Source: Paramyrothecium sp. XJ0827 | Taxonomy: Eukaryota > Ascomycota > Sordariomycetes > Hypocreales > Stachybotryaceae | Reading direction: 5' to 3' | Length of the DNA: 64,000 nucleotides | NCBI GenBank assembly: GCA_020881915.1 | Contig: JAJFPB010000004.1 | Location: 992,001-1,056,000, forward strand | In this document: positions 1 through 9,707 of the stretch, piece after piece | Layout: the number at the start of each line of letters is the position of its first letter | How positions within the stretch are numbered: the first letter of the stretch is position 1 | The notes under the pieces: model-generated | Told to the model about the DNA's origin: nothing | Databases searched by the model: none | The model's input: only the letters and a program-made list of their open reading frames with translations | Program-made: the position numbers and the translations under genes

Positions 1-193
1 CAACATACGAAAGAAACCCGATGACTCAATCGGCCGAAACGTAATGGCTCTTCCGCGTCAGATGAGCAGAATCTTTCTCCCTCTCGTCATTATTAACAAT
101 GGTAAAATAGTAACATGAAAATGGGACCGTGGTGCATAGCTCGCCTATGCCTTGCCTTATTGCGATTGCGATGCGATGGCTCGGTCGATGCAA

Positions 194-1834
194 TCAGAGA
201 GCTAAGGTTTGATTGTTAGCGTCCATCCTAGTGACTACCTTAGGCGGTGCGTTGAAACTTACTTCACCGGGCATAACTCCTTGGTTGCTAAGGTAGCGAC
301 ACATGCTCTTCACCAGCTCGACTTGCTCCTGGGGATTCAGGCTAGTGATTGCCATTTCAAGGACAGATCCCAGATCGAGGTGATGGGTGGCGATGAAGGT
401 GTGGTAGTACATGTAGGCGAAGAAGCCCATGATAAATTGACAATCCATACGATCCGTGATACCGCCATGGCCGGGGATGGAGTGGCCAAAGTCCTTGATC
501 TTGAAAGTCCGCTTGAGGCCGGATGCGAAGAAACCACCGAAGGGCGCAATCAGGGAGGCGAACGTAGCGAAGAGAAGAGCATGAATCTGCATCGGCGCAA
601 AGGTGACGGACAGGTTGGTGTTTGGGGGTAAGAAGAAGAGCTGAGGTAGTTCGTAGGTATGCGGAACGAAGACGGGGTTAGGGTCGCACTCGAGACCGGT
701 AAAGATATTGGCACCGAGGTCCTGTGACAAGTTAGCGACAGCGCCCGAGGAAGAGCGAGGCCCGCACGAGATTTTGGTTGCACTCACGTTGACAGGGCAA
801 ATGAAGTACTTGGAGCGCATCATGATGTTGACGAGCAAGATGCCGAATAGAATTGTCATGACCCATGCGCCGACGAAACCCTCGACCGTCTTCTTGGGTG
901 ACAACTTGATGAGCTGCGTGCGGCCAAAAGCAATACCGCAGATATAGGCAAAAATGTCGTTCGTGATGACTAGAGCGGCGGGGAGGAAAAACCAAATCAT
1001 GCCTTCAAAGACGTTGTTCATGATGAAATGCGCCTGGACGACAATGAGGTACAGGGCCATGTGCGTCCAGGCAAAGTTGGTGAACTGGAACTTGTAGTTA
1101 CCTGCCTGCAGCGAAGCAACGAAGAAGACAAAACCTGGGCACAGCGTTAGCATACGCTTGGTTCCGTACATGCGCAAGAAAGCGCGCAGCTGCAGATGCC
1201 GCGCCGGTTAGACGTACCGAAGACATAGAGAATAAAGCTTATGAAGCGGTGGTGGGTCGCGAGGGGAAGCAGAACCTTGTCAACGAGGACAATGTGCTTG
1301 AAATAGTAGATGACGCTCTCTCCGTACAGGAAGTACATGGTTGTAGCCAGCCAATACCAGTTCAGGCTCTTGGTAGAGTGTATGGATCGAGCGCGGCTAG
1401 GAACGTTGGCGATGGCGATGACTTCCTTGAAAGAGACGATCTGGACTGCGGTGACAATGAGGATGATGTAAATGTGGCCCATGAACAGGGCAGTGAAGAA
1501 CATGGCGAACATGACAAAGGTCCAAAAGGTTCGCGTCATGAAGTTGGCCTTTTTCTTCTCGTACTCTGCTTGCTTCTCTTCGGCCGTGGGCGGCTTCTGG
1601 GTTGGGCATTAGTTGTCAGCACCGAATACTCGTGGAGATGCGGCGCGGGGTCTTGCAATAGCTTGCGACTGGACTCACCTCTTCTACTGGCTCCAACCTG
1701 GAGTTGGACTTGGTCTTGGTAGGGGAGCCATCCTCGCTCACGTCGCTGAAGCTTGAGCGACGTCCTTCCGAGCCGCTGGTGTGCCCATTGGGGCTCTTGT
1801 GCGGGAAGCGAACCCCTCGCTTGGATCTTGTCAT
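194..1834 (-). CDS. CDS1: Phosphatidate cytidylyltransferase (CDP-diacylglycerol synthase)
   Basis: Makes CDP-diacylglycerol from phosphatidate and CTP, the branch point to phosphatidylinositol, phosphatidylserine and cardiolipin; the family is an integral membrane protein of the ER. Four exons: 1834-1679, 1596-1218, 1134-788, 721-194, giving 469 aa, close to the usual fungal length (about 450-470). The C-terminal third carries the complete family signature (S-G-L-K-R, then K-D, then HGGITDRMD). A hydrophilic Ser/Lys-rich N-terminus (residues 1-75) precedes several membrane spans, starting at FWTFVMFAMFFTALF. Introns have good donors (GTGAGT, GTACGT, GTGAGT) and GCTAAC or ACTAAT branch points just before the acceptors. 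The start is the first in-frame ATG, in GCCATGAC. The last intron (787-722) is 66 nt without an in-frame stop, so retaining it would add 22 residues. Confidence 0.93.
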
Positions 1835-4097
1835 GGCGACTGGTGATTTCTGTACCGCTGTGATGGCTGGTGTTGCTTCTCCAGCTGTTTAGTCGTCCGT
1901 CGCACAGGTTTCGCTCGACTTTGCGGTCGCGGAGTTTGCGGAGAAGACGCGCGCTCACAGACGACGAGGATGAAGCAGGGGGGGGTGGTGCGGAGGAAGA
2001 TCCTCGGAAGAGCCGGTGATCAGAGGAGATGGGCAACTGCGAGAGTTGAAACCGGGACGATGAGACTCGAGTATCGCGAGATGGAACGTAAACCACGGCG
2101 GTGCGGCAAGGTGGAGGAAGAGGAGGAGGAGCCGGAGCTGCTGGATTTGTCGAGATGACGGTAGCTGGATTATGATGCAGTTCCTCTGTGCAATAAAATG
2201 GGAAATGCTGGATTGGCTGAGGTCGATTTTTGCTAGTGTGGCTGTGGCAGCTCAAGCTACCGGTACCTACTACGTCAGGGAGCAGCAGCTGGTGCAGGAA
2301 GAGGTACTTTGTACTTTGTACCTTTACTCTATACTATGTCGGTACAAGGCCCAGATCAAGGTCACTGTCCAGGTTGCAGACACAAGTCGTGGCCTCTACC
2401 TAAGGTAGTTGGTTCAACAGAGGCTGCACACATTTGGAAAAAATACGAGGACCACTAAGAGGGAAGCACGAGGACTCCGGGAGTCCCGGAAATGGCCCAT
2501 CTGCTGCCGCTATGCTTTCCCGAATACTTAATTGAAGTTCGGACGCTTTTTTCAGGGGTCATGAATTCAGAGACAAGAACAAATTATGGCTGGAGTGAAG
2601 TCCCCACGATGTACAACTTGATTCATCGCAGTACGCACGGCTGACGTGGCTCGCCCGCCTACAGCCAAGTACCGTGAGCTTTCGTGTATGTACCCCTACC
2701 AGTCTGTGGCTAGAGGAATGAGATGGGATGGGGTAGCGACAATGCATCAATGCGGCCAGTGGAGGTGGTACAGTACCCCCCCCTAGGATATTTTTTTACC
2801 GAGTTGTGCTCTGCCCCAGTCGAAATTATACCTGAAATGCATCGCATGCAAATTGAAGGGTCCTGTCCGACTGAAAAGTTGGGAACCATCTGACATTTGT
2901 GCCCATCTCGTACCTTTCTCGTCTCAGTTCAAGCCCGAACGGCCTCCCCAGCTAAGGTAGAAAAATCTCCCTGGAAGGTTTTTGGCGGAGCAGGCACTTC
3001 TCTCTGTGAAATGTTCCTTGTTTGTCCCTTCCAAGGTCATGATGTCACACCGTCCCTTTGCAGCCAGAGGATTATGATGATTCCACTAACTGCGCTCGAT
3101 ACCCAATGCGTGTCTCCTACCGCCCCTCGCGAGCACTCGTTGAAATAACGACCTAAAACACCTGCCCGGCTGGGCAATGTTTGTCAGTCAATTCCGGGGC
3201 GAGTCCTGCTCCAAATACTGGAGCCTCTGCTATGAGCTTGGCCGTCTTGGCTTTCGGGTGATTCTCCTGCGTCAGAAGAAATGACGCCAAGCAACCGGCG
3301 ACCATTCCTGGTGCCGTATGCGGTCCCTTCTATAAGGTAGGTAGTCTTGACTTCCTCTCGCGTTGGTAAGGCAAAGTCCTGAACGGTTCAACGGCGCGAG
3401 TCCAACGAGTAGAGCTGAAGCTTCCATGGCTGTTTTATTGCTGCAACCGCCTCGGGCATCAAAATCACATGTCAAACGGCTGAAGTATTGTACTTCATCT
3501 TTTATCCTCAAAAGTCACTTTTGATGTGGCGTGTCTGGTACCTCTACTTGAAGTCCCTCAATGCTCTGCACTAAGGTAAGGTAGGTACCTAAAGCACCCC
3601 ATTGTGCCTTACCTAGTCAGAAGAAACGTGAGATCGGCTTGGAGATCCTACCTTAGCTTTAGTTATGGAATTCGTAAATCTGGGATTTTGAATGAGCTCG
3701 ATGTTTGCTGTAAATTGTTACTTATTTCGCATGGTTTCTTGATTGGTGACTTCGTTTAGACACTGACGCCGTTGCCTCGACCCTTGTCCTCAACACTTTA
3801 GAAAGTGCCTCGAGAGGCAATGTGGGTACCTGAGGTACCTTATCTGTCTTGTACTTTCCTCCGCAAACTGGATCTGGGATCACTTGGTGTCTACACCTTA
3901 CCTAAGGTACTTTAGGTAAGATATTCAATCAAGGTAACGTGATCACGCGACCCGCGTAGCTCTCAAGCTTATAGAATTCGATTGTTGCTGCGCGCACCGG
4001 CGTTAGAGAACTCCACAGCCCACTTCCTAGCCTTGCCTCGCCTTGCGCCCTCGATCTGAGAGAGAAGCCATGAAATCTCTCCCCTGGCCTTCGAGCG
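1835..4097. other. Intergenic, rich in TACCTAAGGTA-type motifs
   Basis: No convincing gene. The stretch between the divergent CDS1 and ATRIP-like genes holds many copies and fragments of TACCTAAGGTA (for example 2397-2407, 3571-3597, 3899-3909). Short open frames here have no recognisable domain. Confidence 0.6.
3571..3920. repeat. Cluster of palindromic TACCTAAGGTA / GTAGGTACC motifs
   Basis: Within 350 bp the core ACCTAAGG or AGGTACC recurs at about 3571-3597, 3608, 3645, 3825-3843 and 3897-3920. The last is a near-perfect inverted repeat: CTTACCTAA, a 6-nt centre, then TTAGGTAAG. Single related copies appear near 2397, 3331, 21577 and 59236. The function is unknown; they could be remnants of a small palindromic repeat or recombination-prone sites. 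Confidence 0.6.
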
Positions 4098-6597
4098 ATG
4101 GACCTCGACTCCTTCTCCGACGATGGTCTTGACAATCTCTCAGACACGGCCCTCCAAGAAATCGACCGTATAGCCATCCAGTTCACCCAGGCCCAAGCCC
4201 AAACCCAAGCCGAGCGTCTGCAGCCGAGCCAGCCCGTGCAGCAATTGCCAATACAACAGCAGCAGAAGCACCAGCAGGATCAAGACTACGCCAATTACGC
4301 TTGGGAGGAGGATGATGACTTGGACACCACAGAGGTGACCAATGACTCGGGCGTGCCCGTGGCACGACCCCTCGTCAACAAGCCGTTCCCGCGACAGCAC
4401 CAGCAGCGTCAGCCAGTTCAAAGTTCTGGCCCGCCTCCTCCAAATCCTCAATGGAACCCAGCGGTGACAGCCACTGCACGGTCAGGTGCTGCCAGCCTGA
4501 GTACACGTCCCCGCCTACCCAGCGCTGGGCCCCCCAGCACTGCAGCCTTCGCCTCTCAACGGCTGCAGCCTGATGTTCATGCTGGCCACCGTCCACAACC
4601 GAGCCAATTTGCGAGACCAGTCGCCGCCGCCGCCTCTTCACGCTTCAACCTCTCTCAAGCCTCGCAGGCTCCCCCGGGCGACATCGTCTCTGCCCTCCAG
4701 CGTCGAGTCAGGGCACTTGAGACCGACTTGGCCGCGGCTCGGGGTGAAGCATCCATCATCCGCGCCAATCACACAAAGGCGCAGAAAGATCACCATGACG
4801 AGGTTGCTCGCCTCAAGAAGCTCACCGCTGAGCAGTTGGCGAAGCAGGAACGAATTGCTGAGGCTGCCGTAGCTGCTGAGGTCCACGCGAATACAGAACT
4901 GGAGTTTCTTCAGGGAGACATCCGCGAGGTCCACTTCCACAATCGAGCTCGAAGGAAAGACACCGGTCCAACCGTCGCTGCGACGAGCGCTGTCACGCCT
5001 AAAAAAACAACGAAAACCTGGGGCATTGCCGATGGTTTTGATGACATGGACATCGTTTACAGTCCGAGTAAAGGTCAGGGGCGGGCCAAAAATGCTGGCT
5101 CGGTGGCCTTGAACGTTGGGGAAAGGACCCCAAGCAAAGGCAAGCGCAAGCGGCCCACTGTAGAAAGCCCCATCATGGCGCTGGATACTCATACTGGAGA
5201 TGCCATCATGGATGAAGTCGACAAGCCTTCTCCAACATGGGAAGCGCCTGAGACTGTGATCGCTGCCCCTGTGCCATTTCCGTTCGATGTGAGGCATGCT
5301 TGTTCTTCTCAAGTCAATACTTTGCTAACCGGTCCAGTATTTACCACTCGTTCTCGACCATGGTGCTTTCAACCAACACCCTCCCACTTTTGAAGTGCTC
5401 TCTCGGCTAGCTTTTCCTTCCGATCCTGATGTGTCTCTCTCTTCCGTTATCCTCCAGAGGTTACCGGTGATGGGTCGTCCAGGCCGACCTTTGCAGTTAC
5501 TTGTTGACTTTGTAGAACTTGTGACTGCTATGTGGAAGAGATGCTCCGAGGAAGGGTTTCTGGAACCCATCAAATATCTGGCTTCGCTCATCTCGTTCAC
5601 ATTTGACCTTCATACCACGGCAGTGGCCTCGATTACTATTGCAAGCCTTGCGTCGGTAGCTCAAGCTACAATCTTCAGCATTGCCGAAGCGAGGCATCGC
5701 ATCTCAGATGGCGACCTCTCCAAACACAGCGAGTATAGTCTTCTTGACGAGCACATCGATTCAACTCATATTTTGTCGCTCTTGCATACTTCTGCGCTTG
5801 CATGTACAGCCACGCCAATTGACAATGACGACACATCACGCTACGGCGTTGTCGATTTTTGGAAACTCATTACTTTGGACACGGTCATGCTGCTCCTTAC
5901 ACCGAAGCAAAAATTCGACGATATCATTGGCATGCTACAACTGCTTGCTATCTCTGCGCTGCCAAGCTCAATCGGCCCTATTACGGATGACAAGGACCCC
6001 GAGTTTGTGGCAAGATTGGTTATCGAGAGGGTGTCTGCCAAGTTGACGGACTTTCCTCGGTCGGCTAGCGATCCAGAACTGAAACGGAAGGTCCAGTTTG
6101 CGGCTTTACGAGCTTTGATCTCATTTGCCCAATATCCCTTTGGAGCAATGCAGCTTGCGACTCACAGTAACGCCTTGCCTCGACTCGTTACTTGCCTGAG
6201 CACTTCTATCGACGCACTCTATGATCAACCCATTCCTCCTAGCATTCTGGCTCCTTTACCCGATCATCTTACAGTGGAATCACCTACCCTTGGTCCTAGC
6301 CCATCCTCTTCCGCCGAACTCTGTCAAATCATATCACAATGTGTTCTTCTGATTTACAAGCTTGTAACAGACCCGAATACTGCCGACGTAGTCGAAATTA
6401 GCCAGAAACTCTCTGTGTCACATGGTGGTAGCCAGCGTTATCTCCTCGCGCTTGTGCGGCTGACCTTCGCGGAAGAGGATTTAGTCATGGAATCTGGTAT
6501 CGATAATGAGTTCGTCGAAGCGGCGCACGAGTTGTTGGAAATGGCTGTGACGCCCGACGAGGGCGAGATCGTGAGTGCTGCATTTGGTACTGGTTGA
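4098..6597 (+). CDS. DNA-damage checkpoint protein, ATRIP/Rad26/UvsD-like
   Basis: Probable partner of the ATR-type checkpoint kinase (Rad26 in fission yeast, UvsD in Aspergillus, ATRIP in animals), which recruits the kinase to RPA-coated single-stranded DNA. Two exons, 4098-5288 and 5338-6597, joined by a 49-nt GTGAGG...TTGCTAACCGGTCCAG intron, give 816 aa. Residues 1-15 are acidic (MDLDSFSDDGLDNL), as in many RPA-contacting ends. Residues 30-190 are Gln/Pro-rich and disordered. A coiled coil runs from about 195 to 270 (ALQRRVRALETDLAAARGE), then a basic linker, then an all-helical region from exon 2. The second exon's frame continues only across this intron. The C-terminus is read as EGEIVSAAFGTG-stop; a GTGAGT inside it could be a further donor, but the alternative gives no better end. 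Family assignment rests on architecture and remembered similarity. Confidence 0.78.
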
Positions 6598-6986
6598 CCT
6601 GTTGCATAGCGAGGCACATTGACAAGGACATGACCCCAGGGGCTGGTTCTCATGCCTTTTAGCAGCTCGTCACTAGGCAATGGAGGAGAAGATAGGCTCG
6701 CGATTCCCGTACAAATTGACCTCACTTAACAGCGAACTGTCTATGTATTCCTCTCGAGGGGTCTTTGTTCTCTACTGCTTCGAATATTCCGTCTCCGTTG
6801 GACTTTCGGTCACGTCGACCTTCCGCAACACTTTGGAACCATGGAATTTGAATGGGATTCACCCGAGTGACCTGTTGCACACGGTGCCTACCGTAGCTAC
6901 TCGAGCCAACCTGTGTTACTATACAGCCATGCCAACATCTTCCACCACAATCCCAAGTTGCTATCTGCTCCCGGCCAAATTTCTTC

Positions 6987-7827
6987 TTAGCCCTGGAAGC
7001 TAACGTGTACGTGGTCCCTATTCACAAGATTAGCGAAAGCCTAGTCTATGGGATGCCGTGCTTCTTACCAATGGTTCTGTGTCAGGTCGTTGCGATCCTC
7101 CATAGTGCGCCAACTGGACCAGGGCCTTTCGGTCCCGTCCGTAGTAACGTGCCAGATCTTCTGACCCCAGATGACGTACTTGAGGTTCAGAGCGCCTCGA
7201 TTCCTCATGGTCCATTCGGCAATGTCAATTCCAGACATGGTCGCGCGCTACAATGAGAGGAGAATTCCTGTTAGCCGCTTCACATGAACGTGACGTGCGA
7301 ATCATTTGACGGAGGGATCTATCACTTACACCACCTCCGTCGGCAATCATCAAGTCAACGGCCAGCCCACAGCAGTGGTCAGAACTGCCGGGGCACGCGC
7401 AGTCACGCTTGCAACCGATCTCGCGGATGCGTCCGGGGAACGCCGAGACGAACCTGTTGGCGCCGGCGACGGAGACGGACCTACAAGCGCCCACCGCGGG
7501 GATCCTGGGCGCCGCGTAGCCACCGAATCCCTGTGCCGGGCTGCTGCAGCACTGCATCTGGCTGGGTCCGGGGCAGAGACCGGCGCTCGAGGTGCCGGCG
7601 CAGTCCGACGTCCAGCGGCAGTTGCCGCCGCTCCCGCAGGCCGGCTTGGTGCAGCATCTGATATTGGCCGCGTCGGCGGGGCAGGCGCCCGAGATGGAGG
7701 TACCGCCGGCTTGCGAGCAGGCGCTGGTGCTGATGCAGACGCCAGCGCGGTTGCTAGGCCCGTAGCAGGGTTCGTTGACCGCTGCCAGAGCGAGGGCCGG
7801 GAGGAATAGGAAGCTTGCGAAGTACAT
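6987..7827 (-). CDS. Secreted Cys-rich protein with D-Ala-D-Ala peptidase (M15-like, ARB-07466/VldE type) domain
   Basis: Three exons, 7827-7330, 7247-7069 and 7017-6987, give 235 aa. Residues 1-16 are a signal peptide (MYFASFLFLPALALAA). Residues 17-85 form a Cys-rich region with two CC pairs (IRCCTKPAC, MQCCSSPA), reminiscent of small carbohydrate-binding modules. The C-terminal half carries SDHCCGLAVD, an exact match to the S-x-H-x-x-G-x-A-x-D zinc motif of the Hedgehog/DD-peptidase fold. It also carries QNHWDHVHVSF, supplying the third His ligand, plus the conserved YVIWGQKIWHV block. Intron 1 (7329-7248) has GTAAGT and CTAAC; intron 2 (7068-7018) is 51 nt. The predicted zinc ligands are therefore all present. 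The family's fungal substrate is not established; a bacterial-wall peptide is a reasonable inference. Confidence 0.85.
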
Positions 7828-9707
7828 ACTGGGTAGGCAGAAGATGTTTCGTCAAAGGAAGAATAATAACTGCTGCGAGATGATGAGAAGACTTGGAGCG
7901 AGTCCGTTAAGCTTGTCCTGGAAGGAGATATGATCACCCTGGAGGGGGCGAGCAACCATACTTATACCGAGTTTAAGTCACCCATGGCGATCAACATATC
8001 GGTCCTTAGAAGCTCACGCAGCAGCCTTGCATGTAAGTGCCGCCGTCCTCCTTCCCCAGCGGGCACTCCTCTCCTTTTCCCCTGCAACCGCCCGCCTCCC
8101 ATAATCTTCCCCATGGTTACATCACATCACACCAGTCTCATCCGCCACCCAACCCACTCGCCAGGCGTGTTCTCCCGGAACGGAAACGATTGGTCGCCGT
8201 CGTCATTCAGTGAGCTTCTTGCTGTTTGGAGGGGAGGCGGTGCAGGCCCATGGACCGACTCGGCTCCTCGCACGGATCGTCGCAAGGATCGACCCTTCGC
8301 CTTCAGCTGAGAGGGGAGATGGAGAGAGACTGAAGACAGGATAGCAGTTGTGACGCGAAATCGCTTGCAACAACTACAGATGAAGACGGGCCTAGGAGCA
8401 GGGGTTCAGTTGCGTCCAATTAGAGGTGATGTGAATGATGATGGTGGGGGGCCGCCGGTGATCAATTCGGGGAGTGTCTGAGTAATATTAAAGATAGATT
8501 TGGCAAGTGGTTTGCCTTCATTGAGGCTCCAGAGATATGCAGAGATCGCTTGAAAGTGTTGTATACGAGAGGAAAGGAACGTGTTTATCTTTGTATCTTG
8601 CAACAATCTCAGACGCAACACTCTCCTCTTCAACCGACATGTTTCCTGTGCTGGCCAAAAGCGAACACGAAGATCGAATACTTGCTCCGCCTGCACAGTA
8701 GCACACTCATAATTACCGTGTGACCAGCCAACTTTGCAGCCAAGGCGTGCATATCCATCCTGAATCGAGAACGAATGTGCAAACAAGCCTTCCTCAAACA
8801 TTGTATGTATGACATGCAAACGTCATGATCTTCCCGTCTTCCTAGCAAGGCTTAGCCTCGAGAGCCGAGGCATACTCGCAGTAGGTTATCTGGTGGCTGT
8901 CCGCCACTCTGCCAAAACAGCAGCACGATACAGCAAACCCTTGGCCTCGCTATCTCCTCCCTACCGGCTTTATGCTTCTTTCTTCCCGCCAGCCACGTAT
9001 GCAGGTAACCCTGCCAACTCTTATTTTGCGGCCTTCTCGCACCTGTAGCGGTGGCTTATTGGAGTGGGTTCATGCGACATTAGTGCGCAATAAGAGGGAC
9101 TTCAACTTTGGCATTGTGCATGTATGGGTTATTTTTGCCATTTCAAGAAGTTGAAGAGCTCACTTGAAGTACGGAGAAGTCATCGCTGAATATCTTTACG
9201 GAGGATCATCCCGACTTTTTCCAGGTTTAGGTCTGAAACAGCTGAACTGTTAGCTTGGGGGCAATGGTAAGGCTAGGCAGAGCTGAGGCCAGTCCCTGAC
9301 GGGCCTTCTATTTGTGGCTGGGAAGTTCTGGCTGGGGTAATGTGATGCTACCTGATGTCACAAGAAGAGGAGATACAAGACTGTACTTTCTTCATCGCTA
9401 GAATGTGGATTAACATAATGTATTTATAGTGGACTGTGATCTTCTATACCAAATTAAAGCCGGAGGCCAACCACCCAACGTTCAAGAAGAGAACAATCCC
9501 AAAAAGGATAGATACATGGTTAAAGTCTTGAATAAAATATGTTTTTGAAATGTCGTGCGACCATTTGTGTCAACCTTGGCCCAACCTCTTCGTGTAATGA
9601 ATCTTCCCATGATGTTGTTGCTCAAAATAATCCTCCCCGTCGCGCCGTACACCGTGATTGAAATGTAATGCAGCCAAGCGCCCGTTCCCAACACTCCTAT
9701 ATTAAGC
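7828..9707. other. Intergenic, no gene seen
   Basis: Short open frames on both strands (for example 8406-8819 minus) have no domain, no initiation context and no plausible splicing. Nothing else supported. Confidence 0.5.

Noticed and set aside
7306..7955. Plus- and minus-strand frames over the peptidase-like gene
   Set aside because: Out-of-frame or antisense to exon 1, low-complexity Ala/Arg-rich.
8406..8848. Minus-strand frames of 137 and 72 codons
   Set aside because: No domain, signal peptide, splice context or continuity; overlapping frames of equal quality.
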